Source: an uncultured Olsenella sp.
GTDB taxonomy: Bacteria > Actinomycetota > Coriobacteriia > Coriobacteriales > Atopobiaceae
Direction of reading: 5' to 3'
DNA length: 32,287 nt
Assembly: GCA_949291295.1 (NCBI GenBank)
Contig: CASEVE010000022.1
Coordinates: 1 to 32,287 of the forward strand
A model generated the notes under the pieces. The model ran no database searches, was not told the origin of the DNA, and was given only the letters and a program-made list of their open reading frames with translations. How positions within the stretch are numbered: the first letter of the stretch is position 1; each line of letters begins with the position of its first letter. The position numbers were made by a program, and so were the translations under genes. This document shows positions 1-8,010 of this stretch, piece by piece.

Positions 1-313
1 CCTGAAGAAGTCTGACCCGGTTCTTCTCGAGCCGATCGAGGAGGTCGAGGTCGAGACCCCCGAGCAGTACATGGGCGACGTCATGGGCAACCTCTCCTCT
101 CGCCGCGGCAAGATCGAGGGCATGGAGGATCGTCGCGACACCAAGGTCATCCGCGCCAAGGTGCCTCTGGGCGAGATGTTCGGTTACGCTACCGACCTTC
201 GCTCCCAGACTCAGGGTCGTGCGAGCTACACCATGCAGTTCGACTCCTACGAGCCCGTTCCCAAGAACATTCGCGACGAGATCGTCGCCAAGAACGGCGG
301 AAACGCTTCCTAA
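1..313 (+). CDS. fusA: Elongation factor G, C-terminal end (partial)
   Basis: Only the last 103 codons are visible, read from base 2, with a TAA stop at 311-313; the gene enters from the left edge. EF-G is the ribosomal translocase GTPase. The visible part matches its domains IV/V: the RRGKIEGM segment followed by [20 protein letters not shown] and the [18 protein letters not shown] stretch are hallmarks of the C-terminus. It is followed 39 nt later by rpsJ, with no tuf between them; tuf normally follows fusA in many str operons. Identification is secure, although the GTPase domain is outside the window. Confidence 0.96.
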   Translation, partial: LKKSDPVLLEPIEEVEVETPEQYMGDVMGNLSSRRGKIEGMEDRRDTKVIRAKVPLGEMFGYATDLRSQTQGRASYTMQFDSYEPVPKNIRDEIVAKNGGNAS

Positions 314-352
314 GTCAACGATCACGAGCCCTAGCTCATTTGGAGGTACACA

Positions 353-661
353 GTGTCAAGCCAGAAGATCAGGATTCGCCTCAAGGGCTACGATCACGAG
401 GTCGTTGATCAGTCCGCGAAGCTCATCGTCGACACCGCCCAGAAGACCGGTGCCCGCGTGTCCGGCCCCATCCCCCTGCCCACCGAGCGCAACCTCTACA
501 CGGTCATCCGCTCGCCGCACAAGGACAAGGACTCCCGCGAGCAGTTTGAGATGCGCACCCACAAGCGCCTCATCGACATTCTCGACCCCTCGCCCTCCAC
601 GGTCGACTCGCTCATGCGTCTTGACCTCCCGGCCGGCGTTGACATCGAGATCAAGCTCTAA
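353..661 (+). CDS. rpsJ: 30S ribosomal protein S10
   Basis: 102 residues, the usual size for S10, which sits in the head of the small subunit and also serves as NusE in antitermination. The N-terminus ([20 protein letters not shown]) and the [32 protein letters not shown] block are typical. The start is GTG at 353, with a good Shine-Dalgarno (TGGAGGT, 341-347) just upstream. It follows fusA by 39 nt and is probably cotranscribed with it. Unlike the usual S10 operon, rplC does not follow: about 2 kb of other sequence intervenes. Confidence 0.97.
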   Translation: MSSQKIRIRLKGYDHEVVDQSAKLIVDTAQKTGARVSGPIPLPTERNLYTVIRSPHKDKDSREQFEMRTHKRLIDILDPSPSTVDSLMRLDLPAGVDIEIKL

Positions 662-687
662 GACCGTAGGGCTGTAACGCAAACGGG

Positions 688-756
688 GAAGGCCCCCGGA
701 TTTGCACGAGGAAGTGCGCTGCGCGGAACTTCCTCTTAGCAAATCCGGGGGCCTTC
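688..756 (+). repeat. Two-tier hairpin repeat, family A copy 1 (possible terminator)
   Basis: A perfect 18-bp outer stem (GAAGGCCCCCGGATTTGC, 688-705, with its complement at 739-756) encloses a second stem, GAGGAAGT 708-715 with ACTTCCTC 728-735. It lies 26 nt after the rpsJ stop, so it may end the fusA-rpsJ transcript, although no run of T follows. A second copy with different stem bases but the same architecture is at 8357-8426. Confidence 0.85.
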
Positions 757-816
757 TGCGTTGCGGCCAACAGGTCTTGCCGGGGAATTGGGGCTGGTGC
801 GTGGTGCTTCTCGGCG

Positions 817-920
817 GGCGTTCCCAAAAGTGGGGCTGTGGCACAAATGACGGGGTTGAGACGTGCCACAGCTTCGATTCAGGGGACAAATCGCGCCACA
901 GCCTCGATTTTGGGAACGCC
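817..920 (+). repeat. Imperfect inverted repeat with internal direct repeat
   Basis: Arms 817-842 and 895-920 pair at 23 of 26 positions (GGCGTTCCCAAAA at one outer end, TTTTGGGAACGCC at the other). The loop contains a second copy of the right-arm beginning: GCCACAGCTTCGATT at 864-878 against GCCACAGCCTCGATT at 895-909, 14 of 15 identical. No coding sense was found. Together with the hairpin at 688-756 it fills most of the 401-bp gap between rpsJ and thrH. Confidence 0.7.
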
Positions 921-990
921 GCTGGCAGTGGCGGCGAAACATCGCACGCGGTGCCGGCCGGGCGCAGGTGCTTGTGCTTCTTGCCGTGCG

Positions 991-1021
991 TTGCAAACCG
1001 GAAACCAAGGAACGCTATGAT
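991..1021 (+). promoter_or_regulatory. Candidate promoter for thrH
   Basis: TTGCAA (991-996) and TATGAT (1016-1021, 5 of 6 to the consensus -10) are separated by 19 bp, slightly wide. It lies 42 nt before the thrH start, after the repeat elements, where a new transcript would be expected. Judged by eye only. Confidence 0.45.
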
Positions 1022-1062
1022 GGCGGGGTCAGTCGCGCGTGCGTCGAAGAAGGGACCGCGTC

Positions 1063-1662
1063 ATGAACATCGTCTGCCTCGACCTTGAGGGCGTGCTCGT
1101 GCCCGAGATCTGGATTGCGTTTGCGGAGGAGTCCGGCATCCCGGAACTCCGTCGCACCACGCGAGACGAGCCCGACTACGACAAGCTCATGTCATGGCGC
1201 CTGGGCATCCTTCGCGAGAAGGGCCTCGGCCTCCCGCAGATTCAAGACGTTATCGCCCGCATAGATCCTTTGCCCGGCGCGCGCGAGTTTCTCGACGCGC
1301 TGCGTGAGCGCACGCAGGTTGTCATCCTCTCCGATACCTTTGAGGAGTTTGCACGTCCCCTCATGGCTAAGCTCGGCTGGCCCATGCTGATGTGCAACTC
1401 GCTTGAAGTGGCTCCCACAGGAGAGATCCTCAGCCACCGCATGCGGTGCGAGAACTCAAAGCTCACCACGGTGCGCGCCCTGCAATCCTGCGGTTTTGAA
1501 ACCATCGCGGCGGGCGACTCCTTCAACGACCTTGGCATGATTCATGCGAGCAAGGCCGGGTTCCTCTTCCGCAGCACGCCCGCCATCCAGACGGACAACC
1601 CAGACCTTCCCGCCTTCGAGCGCTACGACGACCTTCTTGCCGCCATTACGGAGGCCATCTAG
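1063..1662 (+). CDS. thrH: ThrH-type phosphoserine phosphatase / homoserine phosphotransferase
   Basis: 199 residues. This HAD-family enzyme closely resembles Pseudomonas ThrH, which dephosphorylates phosphoserine and can transfer phosphate to homoserine. The motifs are all present: D7-L-E9-G-VLVPEIW with the nucleophile Asp7 and the ThrH-typical Glu9, motif II Ser90 in VVILSDTF, Lys133, and motif III GDSFND with Asp152 and Asp156. ATG 1063 is preferred because it gives the exact family N-terminus; an in-frame upstream start at 1039 adds only an arginine-rich tail. It abuts the next gene with no gap, suggesting a two-gene phosphatase operon. The motif agreement makes the family assignment firm; the in vivo substrate is inferred. 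Its position between rpsJ and rplC is unusual. Confidence 0.88.
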   Translation: MNIVCLDLEGVLVPEIWIAFAEESGIPELRRTTRDEPDYDKLMSWRLGILREKGLGLPQIQDVIARIDPLPGAREFLDALRERTQVVILSDTFEEFARPLMAKLGWPMLMCNSLEVAPTGEILSHRMRCENSKLTTVRALQSCGFETIAAGDSFNDLGMIHASKAGFLFRSTPAIQTDNPDLPAFERYDDLLAAITEAI

Positions 1663-2271
1663 ATGCCCACGCTCTACCTGCTTCGCCACGGACAGACCGA
1701 GTTCAACCTGCAGCATCGTGTCCAGGGGCACTGCGACTCGCCGCTCACCGAGCTGGGCGTGGCGCAGGCGCACGCGGCGGGAAGATGGCTTGCCTCGCAG
1801 GGGGTGCGCTTTGAGCGAATCTTCTCGTCGCCGCTCGGACGTGCCCTGGCAACAGCCGAGGTTGCACGAGAAGAGCTTGCGGCCGCGGGCTGGAATGACG
1901 TGCCCCCCGTGGAGCCGGTAGAGGGTCTGATTGAGCGGAGCTACGGCCCCTTTGAGGGCGGGCCGGCTTCGGATGTGCCCAGCGAGCTCTGGGACCCCGG
2001 CGAAACGCTTGTCCCATATGGAGGAGAGGGGAGCGCGGCACTGCGTGAACGCATTGTTGCCACGCTTTCCGAGCTGATGGCTTCCTCGGGCGCGGAAAAC
2101 GTGCTGGCAGTGAGCCATGGCTCGGCTTCGCTGCAGTTCAAACTTGCCTGGGAGCGCCTTGCGCACTGTCCGCAGGACGTGAGCCTGGGCAACTGCTGCA
2201 TCCTCGTCTATGACTTCAGCCGAGAAACGCGCGAGTTTATCAACACGGCCATCGTGAACCAGACGATTTGA
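1663..2271 (+). CDS. Histidine phosphatase family protein (phosphoglycerate mutase-like)
   Basis: 202 residues. The N-terminus carries the family signature LLRHGQTEFN, with the phospho-accepting His9 next to Arg8. Other expected active-site residues are Arg60 in SSPLGRALATAE, Glu91 in the LIERSYGPFEG segment, and His152 in AVSHGSAS. This is the cobC/gpmB/phosphatase branch, which removes phosphate from small metabolites or acts as a cofactor-dependent mutase; the substrate cannot be read from sequence. The ATG follows the thrH TAG immediately, so the two are translationally linked. The stop codon at 2269-2271 is followed after one base by a 153-bp palindrome that may end the transcript. Confidence 0.85.
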   Translation: MPTLYLLRHGQTEFNLQHRVQGHCDSPLTELGVAQAHAAGRWLASQGVRFERIFSSPLGRALATAEVAREELAAAGWNDVPPVEPVEGLIERSYGPFEGGPASDVPSELWDPGETLVPYGGEGSAALRERIVATLSELMASSGAENVLAVSHGSASLQFKLAWERLAHCPQDVSLGNCCILVYDFSRETREFINTAIVNQTI

Positions 2272-2272
2272 C

Positions 2273-2425
2273 GGCGGCGGGGCGGACTCTGGCACGGGCG
2301 GCGGGGCGGTTTTCTGACAAAGGTGACAGGGTAAATTGTCATCATGAAGCTCATGATGACAATTTACCCTGTCACCTTTGTCAGAAAACCGCCCCGCCGC
2401 CGCAGCCAGAGCCCGCCCCGCCGCC
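2273..2425 (+). repeat. 153-bp near-perfect palindrome, family B copy 1
   Basis: Arms 2273-2347 and 2351-2425 (75 bp each) pair at 71 positions around a 3-nt AGC loop; the inner 51 bp (2297-2347 with 2351-2401) are perfect. Mismatches are at 2294-2296 and 2286. It starts one base after the upstream stop codon. The inner 33 bp of each arm recur at 28713-28781 with a compensatory base-pair change. It could be a terminator, a MITE- or REP-like element, or both. No transposase is nearby. Confidence 0.93.
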
Positions 2426-2525
2426 CGCGATTTGCGATCCGATTCCTGGAAGGGGCCTATGGATACGCCCGGGGGCGCGGAAACTGGAGTCCCAGCTCAG
2501 ACACCACAAAAAAATTGCGTAGACA

Positions 2526-2554
2526 TTGTGAATTCTCTTTCCTGCGTGTAGACT
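2526..2554 (+). promoter_or_regulatory. Promoter for the rplC-rplX ribosomal operon
   Basis: TTGTGA (2526-2531) and TAGACT (2549-2554) are spaced by exactly 17 bp in a locally AT-rich stretch. A start near 2561 would give a leader of about 120 nt before rplC. Since rpsJ is separated from rplC by other genes and a long palindrome, the remaining S10 operon needs its own promoter, and this is the best candidate. Confidence 0.6.
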
Positions 2555-2610
2555 AGACAGGCTGCGCTATTGGGGAGAGCTGTGTCTCGAGCCATAAAGC
2601 AGCAGATACA

Positions 2611-2670
2611 GGACGTGGTCCGCTGGGGAGGGGCAACGGGTGCCCCAAAGGTCCCATGACCACCGGAGGT
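2611..2670 (+). promoter_or_regulatory. Structured 5' leader of rplC, possible autoregulatory element
   Basis: Three nested stems line up on one axis: GTGGTC 2615-2620 with GACCAC 2658-2663, TGGG 2624-2627 with CCCA 2653-2656, and GGGGCA 2630-2635 with TGCCCC 2641-2646 around a 5-nt loop. The outer stem ends one base before the rplC Shine-Dalgarno GGAGG (2665-2669). S10 operons of other bacteria are autoregulated through leader RNA (the L4 leader is the known case). That this one acts similarly is inference. Confidence 0.4.
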
Positions 2671-2681
2671 TAGGAAAGAGC

Positions 2682-3302
2682 ATGGTCAGCACGATCCTTG
2701 GCCGCAAGCTTGGGATGACGCAGATCTGGGACGAGAACGACAACGTCGTGCCCGTCACCGTCATCCAGGCTGGCCCCTGCACTGTCTCGCAGGTCAAGAC
2801 GAAGGCGACCGACGGCTATGACGCCGTTCAGATCGGCTTCGGAGACATCTCCGCCAAGCACGTCAACAAGCCCATGGCCGGCCACTTCAAGGCCGCCGGC
2901 GTCGAGCCGATGCGCTTCCTGCGCGAGGTCCGCGTCGAGAACGGCGAGGAGCACAAGACCGGTGACGTCGTCACCGTGGCCGACTTCGCCGACGTCAAGT
3001 CCGTTGACGTCATCGGCACCTCCAAGGGCAAGGGCTTCCAGGGCACCATCAAGCGCTGGAACTTCTCCCGTGGCCCCATGACCCACGGCTCCCGCAACCA
3101 GCGTCGCCCGGGTTCCATCGGCCAGTGCGCCTATCCCGCGCGCGTCCGCAAGGGCCTTCACATGTACGGCCACATGGGCGACGAGCGCGTGACGGTCAAG
3201 AACCTCAAGCTCGTCCGCGTCGACGCCGAGCAGAACCTCATGCTCATCAAGGGCGCTGTCCCCGGCGGCAAGAACGCCCTCGTCCAGGTCCGCATGGCCT
3301 AA
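2682..3302 (+). CDS. rplC: 50S ribosomal protein L3
   Basis: 206 residues, normal for L3, an early-assembly protein that reaches toward the peptidyl-transferase centre. MVSTILGRKLGMTQIWDENDN is the classic N-terminus, and GPMTHGSRNQRRPGSIG is the conserved central loop. ATG 2682 is chosen over the in-frame upstream start at 2640 because of this N-terminus and because GGAGG (2665-2669) and AGGAAAG precede it. It is the first gene of a 12-gene run to rplX, behind its own promoter and a folded leader rather than behind rpsJ. Confidence 0.97.
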   Translation: MVSTILGRKLGMTQIWDENDNVVPVTVIQAGPCTVSQVKTKATDGYDAVQIGFGDISAKHVNKPMAGHFKAAGVEPMRFLREVRVENGEEHKTGDVVTVADFADVKSVDVIGTSKGKGFQGTIKRWNFSRGPMTHGSRNQRRPGSIGQCAYPARVRKGLHMYGHMGDERVTVKNLKLVRVDAEQNLMLIKGAVPGGKNALVQVRMA

Positions 3303-3339
3303 GTGCCAGGAAATCTCTTAGGCTAACAAGGAGGACAGA

Positions 3340-3966
3340 ATGTCCAAGTACGCAGTCAAGAACGTCAAGGGGACCGAGGTCAGCCAGGCCGAGCTCTCCG
3401 ACGACGTCTTCGGCATCGAGCCGAACATCCCCGTTATCCACCAGGTCGTGGTCTGCCAGGACAGCTGCGCTCGTCAGGGCACCCACTCCGTCAAGAACCG
3501 CCACGAGGTCTCCGGCGGCGGCGCCAAGCCCTACCGTCAGAAGGGCACCGGCCGTGCTCGCCAGGGTTCCACCCGCGCCGGCCAGTGGACCGGCGGTGGC
3601 GTGATCTTCGGGCCCACCCCGCGCACCCACAACAAGCGCATCAACAACAAGATGGTCAAGCTCGCCATGCGCTCCGTGCTCTCCGGCAAGGTTGCCGACG
3701 GCGAGCTCGTGCTCGTCGACAGCCTCTCCTTTGAGAAGCCGTCCACGAAGCAGGCCAAGGCCCTTCTCGGCGCCCTCGGCATTGGCGACAAGCGCGTGAC
3801 CGTTGTCGTTCCCGATGACGACGTGAACACCTACCTGTCGTTCCGCAACCTCCAGGGCGTGCTCGTGATCGGCCAGTCCGAGGCCACCACGCGCACCCTC
3901 ATCGACAACGGCGCCCTCGTCATGACCGCCGACATCGCCAAGAACTTCGAGGAGGTGCTCGCATAA
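3340..3966 (+). CDS. rplD: 50S ribosomal protein L4
   Basis: 208 residues, normal for L4/L4e. It binds 23S rRNA, lines the exit tunnel, and in other bacteria represses the S10 operon. The extended-loop motif KPYRQKGTGRARQGSTRAGQ and the GGGVIFGPTPR block are diagnostic. The start is ATG 3340, with AAGGAGGA just upstream. Its stop (TAA 3964-3966) overlaps the rplW start by one base, so the two are translationally coupled. Confidence 0.97.
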   Translation: MSKYAVKNVKGTEVSQAELSDDVFGIEPNIPVIHQVVVCQDSCARQGTHSVKNRHEVSGGGAKPYRQKGTGRARQGSTRAGQWTGGGVIFGPTPRTHNKRINNKMVKLAMRSVLSGKVADGELVLVDSLSFEKPSTKQAKALLGALGIGDKRVTVVVPDDDVNTYLSFRNLQGVLVIGQSEATTRTLIDNGALVMTADIAKNFEEVLA

Positions 3967-4268
3967 TGAACTCCGCCTACGACGTGATCATCCGCCCGGT
4001 CGTCTCCGAGCGTTCCTTTGACCTCATGGAGCAGGGCAAGTACACCTTCGAGGTGGCCAAGAACGCCCCCAAGGAGGAGATTGCCTCCGCCGTCGAGAAG
4101 CTCTTCGGCGTCCACGTGGTCAAGGTCAACACCATGAACGTTTCCGGCAAGAAGAAGCGCGTCCGCTACCAGACCCCTGGCACCACGCGCTCCTGGAAGA
4201 AGGCCGTCGTGACCCTCGCCGCCGGCGAGACGATCGAGATCTTTGGCAACCAGCAGGTTTCCGAGTAA
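3966..4268 (+). CDS. rplW: 50S ribosomal protein L23
   Basis: 100 residues. L23 sits at the tunnel exit and docks trigger factor and SRP. VIIRPVVSERSFDLMEQGKYTFEV at the N-terminus and GKKKRVR with the TPGTTRSWKKAVVTL stretch are typical. The ATG begins on the last base of the rplD stop codon. A 10-bp hairpin follows it before rplB, the widest spacer (135 bp) inside this part of the operon. Confidence 0.96.
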   Translation: MNSAYDVIIRPVVSERSFDLMEQGKYTFEVAKNAPKEEIASAVEKLFGVHVVKVNTMNVSGKKKRVRYQTPGTTRSWKKAVVTLAAGETIEIFGNQQVSE

Positions 4269-4276
4269 GGCACTCC

Positions 4277-4302
4277 GCCCGAACCCTCCTTTGGGTTCGG
4301 GC
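4277..4302 (+). terminator. Intra-operon hairpin between rplW and rplB
   Basis: A perfect 10-bp stem (GCCCGAACCC 4277-4286 with GGGTTCGGGC 4293-4302) has a 6-nt loop and starts 8 nt after the rplW stop. Only TT follows, so it is a weak terminator at best. It could instead stabilise the upstream mRNA 3' end or tune the rplD-rplW to rplB ratio. Confidence 0.5.
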
Positions 4303-4403
4303 TTGCATGCCGCGCACGATAGATACGCGCGGTACCGTGGTAATCCGGTGTCACCCGCCAATCCCTGAGCGGGCTGGCCAACGGAAAAGAAGGGAAAGAG
4401 TCA

Positions 4404-5240
<837 letters not shown>

Positions 5241-5270
5241 TCGCAACACGAGTAGTAGGAGATAGAAAGC

Positions 5271-5531
5271 ATGAGCAGAAGTCTCAAGAAGGGCCCGTTC
5301 GTGGAGACTCGCCTCCTCGCGCGTGTCGCCGCTCAGAACGAGGCCGGCACCAAGGAGGTCATCAAGACCTGGTCGCGCTCTTCGACCATCTTCCCCGAGA
5401 TGGTCGGTCACACGATCGCCGTCCACGACGGCCGCAAGCACGTGCCCGTGTACGTAACCGAGTCCATGGTCGGGCACAAGCTGGGCGAGTTCGCGCCCAC
5501 CCGCACGTTCCGCGGCCACAAGGCCAACTAG
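5271..5531 (+). CDS. rpsS: 30S ribosomal protein S19
   Basis: 86 residues, normal for S19, a head protein near the A-site finger. [19 protein letters not shown] and the IVHN-like stretch [31 protein letters not shown] match the family closely; TRTFRGH lies near the C-terminus. The ATG at 5271 follows TAGGAGATAGAAAG. It stands 30 nt after rplB and 15 nt before rplV. Confidence 0.97.
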   Translation: MSRSLKKGPFVETRLLARVAAQNEAGTKEVIKTWSRSSTIFPEMVGHTIAVHDGRKHVPVYVTESMVGHKLGEFAPTRTFRGHKAN

Positions 5532-5546
5532 GGAGGTAGGAGCTAG

Positions 5547-5909
5547 ATGCCTCAGAACACCAACACCAACGAGGTCCGCGCGACCGCCAAGTACGTGCGC
5601 GTTGCTCCGCGCAAGGCCCGCGCCGTCGTCTCGCTGATCCGCAACCTCCCCGTCGAGAAGGCCCTCGAGGTCCTGCAGTTCTCGACCCGCGCCGCCTCTG
5701 TCGACGTGGCCAAGGTTCTGCGCTCCGCGATCGCCAACGCCGAGAACAACAACGGCATGCGCGCTGACAACCTGATCGTCAAGCTCGCCTATGTCGATGA
5801 GGGCCCCACGCTCAAGCGCATCCGTCCTCGCGCCAAGGGCTCCGCTTCCCGCATCAACAAGCGCATGAGCCACATCACCGTCGTCGTCGCTCCCCGAAAG
5901 GAGGCGTAA
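5547..5909 (+). CDS. rplV: 50S ribosomal protein L22
   Basis: 120 residues. L22 reaches into the exit tunnel through its long beta-hairpin. ATAKYVRVAPRKARAVVSLIR is the typical beginning, and the C-terminal loop RIRPRAKGSASRINKRMSHI is the tunnel hairpin whose alteration confers macrolide resistance in other bacteria. No change from the usual pattern is evident. ATG 5547 follows GGGAGGTAGGAG. rpsC begins 6 nt after the stop. Confidence 0.97.
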   Translation: MPQNTNTNEVRATAKYVRVAPRKARAVVSLIRNLPVEKALEVLQFSTRAASVDVAKVLRSAIANAENNNGMRADNLIVKLAYVDEGPTLKRIRPRAKGSASRINKRMSHITVVVAPRKEA

Positions 5910-5915
5910 GCGAGC

Positions 5916-6626
5916 ATGGGTCACAAGGTTCAGCCTACCGGCTTCCGTCTCGGCATCACCGAGGAGTGGCGTTCCCGCTGGTACGCCGATAAGAACTACG
6001 CCGAGACCCTCGGCAACGACCTCGCCATCCGCTCCTACCTCGAGAAGCGCCTCGCCAAGGCCGCCCTCTCCCGCGTGGATATCGAGCGCGCTGGCGACAA
6101 GGTGAAGGTCACCATCTACACCGCTCGACCCGGTATCGTCATTGGCAAGAAGGGCGCCGACATCGACGTTCTTCGCTCCGACCTCGAGAAGGTCGCCAAA
6201 GTCGCCAAGGGCCAGATCGCCGTTGACGTCGTTGAGATCAAGCGTCCCGAGCTCGACGCCAACCTCGTCGCCCAGTCCGTGGCCGAGCAGCTCGAGCAGC
6301 GCGTCGCCTTCCGTCGCGCCGTCCGCAAGGCCGTTCAGTCCGCTCGCAAGGCTGGCGCCAAGGGCATTCGTATCCAGTGCTCCGGCCGTCTCAACGGCGC
6401 CGAGATGGGCCGTCGCGAGTGGTCCCGCGAGGGTCGCGTGCCCCTGCACACCCTTCGCGCCGTGATCGACTACGGCCAGTCCACCGCTCGCACCACCATG
6501 GGCGCCTGCGGTATCAAGGTTTGGATCTACCTCGGTGAGAAGCTGCCCGGCCAGGCCACCCCGCGCCCGGCCCTCGAGGGCTCCTCGCGTCCTCGCCGCG
6601 GTCGCAATGAGAGGAGGGGCCGCTAA
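5916..6626 (+). CDS. rpsC: 30S ribosomal protein S3
   Basis: 236 residues with both the N-terminal KH domain and the C-terminal S3 domain. [20 protein letters not shown] opens the protein; the KH signature [10 protein letters not shown] (GxxG loop) lies near residue 75, and the [23 protein letters not shown] block is typical of S3. The tail is arginine-rich. It shares one base with the rplP start (TAATG), and the SD for rplP (GAGGAGGGG) lies within its last codons. Confidence 0.97.
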   Translation: MGHKVQPTGFRLGITEEWRSRWYADKNYAETLGNDLAIRSYLEKRLAKAALSRVDIERAGDKVKVTIYTARPGIVIGKKGADIDVLRSDLEKVAKVAKGQIAVDVVEIKRPELDANLVAQSVAEQLEQRVAFRRAVRKAVQSARKAGAKGIRIQCSGRLNGAEMGRREWSREGRVPLHTLRAVIDYGQSTARTTMGACGIKVWIYLGEKLPGQATPRPALEGSSRPRRGRNERRGR

Positions 6627-7051
6627 TGCTCGCACCTAAGCGCGTTCTTCACCGCAAGGTTCAGCGTGGCTCCATGAAGGGTCACGCCAAGGGCAACACC
6701 GAGCTGCACTTTGGTTCCTATGGCATCCAGGCGCTCGAGGCTCACTGGATCACCAACCGCCAGATCGAGGCCTGTCGTGTCGCCATGACCCGTTACATGA
6801 AGCGTGGCGGTAAGGTCTGGATCACCATCTTCCCGGACAAGCCCATCACCAAGAAGCCGGCCGAGACCCGCATGGGTTCCGGTAAGGGCAACCCCGAGGA
6901 GTGGGTGGCCGTCGTCAAGCCGGGCCGCATCATGTTCGAGATCGACGGCGTCTCCGACGAGATCGCTCGCGAGGCCCTGCGTCTTGCCCAGCACAAGCTG
7001 CCCATCAAGACCAAGATCGTCGCCCGCACCGACCAGGACGGGAAGGAATAG
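6626..7051 (+). CDS. rplP: 50S ribosomal protein L16
   Basis: 141 residues, normal for L16, which contacts the A-site tRNA elbow and helps organise the peptidyl-transferase centre. [19 protein letters not shown] and the [22 protein letters not shown] region are diagnostic. The arginine in [10 protein letters not shown], hydroxylated in some bacteria, is present. Translation is coupled to rpsC by a one-base overlap. Three bases separate it from rpmC. Confidence 0.97.
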   Translation: MLAPKRVLHRKVQRGSMKGHAKGNTELHFGSYGIQALEAHWITNRQIEACRVAMTRYMKRGGKVWITIFPDKPITKKPAETRMGSGKGNPEEWVAVVKPGRIMFEIDGVSDEIAREALRLAQHKLPIKTKIVARTDQDGKE

Positions 7052-7054
7052 TCA

Positions 7055-7270
7055 ATGAAGTACAAGGACATTCAGGCCATGAGCGATGACGAGCTTGCCA
7101 AGAAGCTCGAGGAGGGCCGCGCCGAGCTCTTCAACCTTCGCTTCCAGATGGCCACGAGCCAGCTCGACAACACGGCTCGCGTCAAGACCGTGAAGAAGGA
7201 CATCGCGCGCGTCCTCACCGAGCAGCGCGCCCGTCAGATCGCTGCGGAGAAGTCCGCCGCTAAGAACTAG
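7055..7270 (+). CDS. rpmC: 50S ribosomal protein L29
   Basis: 71 residues. This small two-helix protein next to L23 at the tunnel exit shows the typical [27 protein letters not shown] core, and the [17 protein letters not shown] helix completes it. Its SD, GGGAAGGAA, lies in the end of rplP, with only 3 bases between the genes. Low complexity and high charge are normal for this family. Confidence 0.96.
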   Translation: MKYKDIQAMSDDELAKKLEEGRAELFNLRFQMATSQLDNTARVKTVKKDIARVLTEQRARQIAAEKSAAKN

Positions 7271-7287
7271 ATCGCAGGAGAATGACT

Positions 7288-7554
7288 ATGGCTGAGACCG
7301 AGAAGAGGAACGCGCGCAAGGTCGTCACCGGGACGGTCGTCTCCATTTCTGGCGACAAGTCCATCACGGTGAAGATCGACTACCGCAAGCGTCACCCCAA
7401 GTACGGCAAGATGATGACGATTTCCAAGAAGCTTCACTGCCACGACGAGAAGAACGAGTGTGGCATCGGCGACCTGGTCACCGTCATGGAGACCCGCCCG
7501 CTGTCCAAGACCAAGCGTTGGCGCCTGGTCGAGATCGTCGAGCGCGCCAAGTAA
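7288..7554 (+). CDS. rpsQ: 30S ribosomal protein S17
   Basis: 88 residues from ATG 7288. An ATG two codons upstream (7282) is also in frame, but it lies one base from AGGAG (7276-7280), whereas 7288 has a normal 7-nt spacing and gives the usual MAE... start. S17 is a primary 16S-binding OB-fold protein. The [21 protein letters not shown] strand pair, the HPKYGK loop and the C-terminal [19 protein letters not shown] are characteristic. Confidence 0.96.
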   Translation: MAETEKRNARKVVTGTVVSISGDKSITVKIDYRKRHPKYGKMMTISKKLHCHDEKNECGIGDLVTVMETRPLSKTKRWRLVEIVERAK

Positions 7555-7578
7555 GTATCAGTGACGAGCCACTCCCAC

Positions 7579-7601
7579 GTGCGCGGCACGCCTGCGCGCA
7601 C
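7579..7601 (+). other. Small hairpin between rpsQ and rplN
   Basis: A 7-bp GC stem (GTGCGCG 7579-7585 with CGCGCAC 7595-7601, 9-nt loop) lies in the 79-bp rpsQ-rplN spacer, longer than most spacers here. No T-run follows. It may mark an mRNA processing or pausing point; chance pairing in GC-rich DNA is possible. Confidence 0.3.
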
Positions 7602-7633
7602 CTCTGGGACGGCACACGTTCGGAGGAACACCA

Positions 7634-8002
7634 ATGATTCAGATGGAGACCATGCTCAACGTCGCTGACAACAGCGGCGCCCGACGCGTGAAGTGCGTCA
7701 AGGTCCTCGGTGGCTCCAAGCGTCGCTACGCCGGCCTGGCCGACGTCATCATCGGCGCCGTGCAGGAGGCTACGCCGGGCAGCTCGGTGAAGAAGGGCGA
7801 CATCGTTCGCTGCGTCATCGTGCGTACCACCAAGGAGACCCGTCGCAAGGACGGCAGCTACATCAAGTTCGACCAGAACGCCTGCGTTCTCGTCGACAAG
7901 GAGGGCGAGCCCAAGGGCACCCGTATCTTCGGGCCTGTCGCTCGTGAGCTCCGCGACCACAAGTACATGAAGATCGTCTCGCTCGCGCCTGAGACGCTCT
8001 AG
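7634..8002 (+). CDS. rplN: 50S ribosomal protein L14
   Basis: 122 residues, exactly the family length. L14 sits at the subunit interface and binds RsfS and 16S helix 14. [21 protein letters not shown] is the standard N-terminus, and the [18 protein letters not shown] and [14 protein letters not shown] blocks follow. ATG 7634 follows TCGGAGGAACACC. rplX starts 9-15 nt after its stop, depending on which rplX start is used. Confidence 0.97.
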   Translation: MIQMETMLNVADNSGARRVKCVKVLGGSKRRYAGLADVIIGAVQEATPGSSVKKGDIVRCVIVRTTKETRRKDGSYIKFDQNACVLVDKEGEPKGTRIFGPVARELRDHKYMKIVSLAPETL

Positions 8003-8010
8003 GGAGTGAG

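Noticed and set aside
662..1062. CRISPR array or tRNA in the repeat-rich gap
   Set aside because: The repeats are inverted or single, with no regular repeat-spacer pattern, and no cloverleaf was seen.
2344..2556. Small open frame starting inside the 153-bp palindrome (MKLMMTIYPVTFV...)
   Set aside because: The same peptide start appears in the second palindrome only because the DNA core is conserved. The paired substitution fits stem conservation better than coding.
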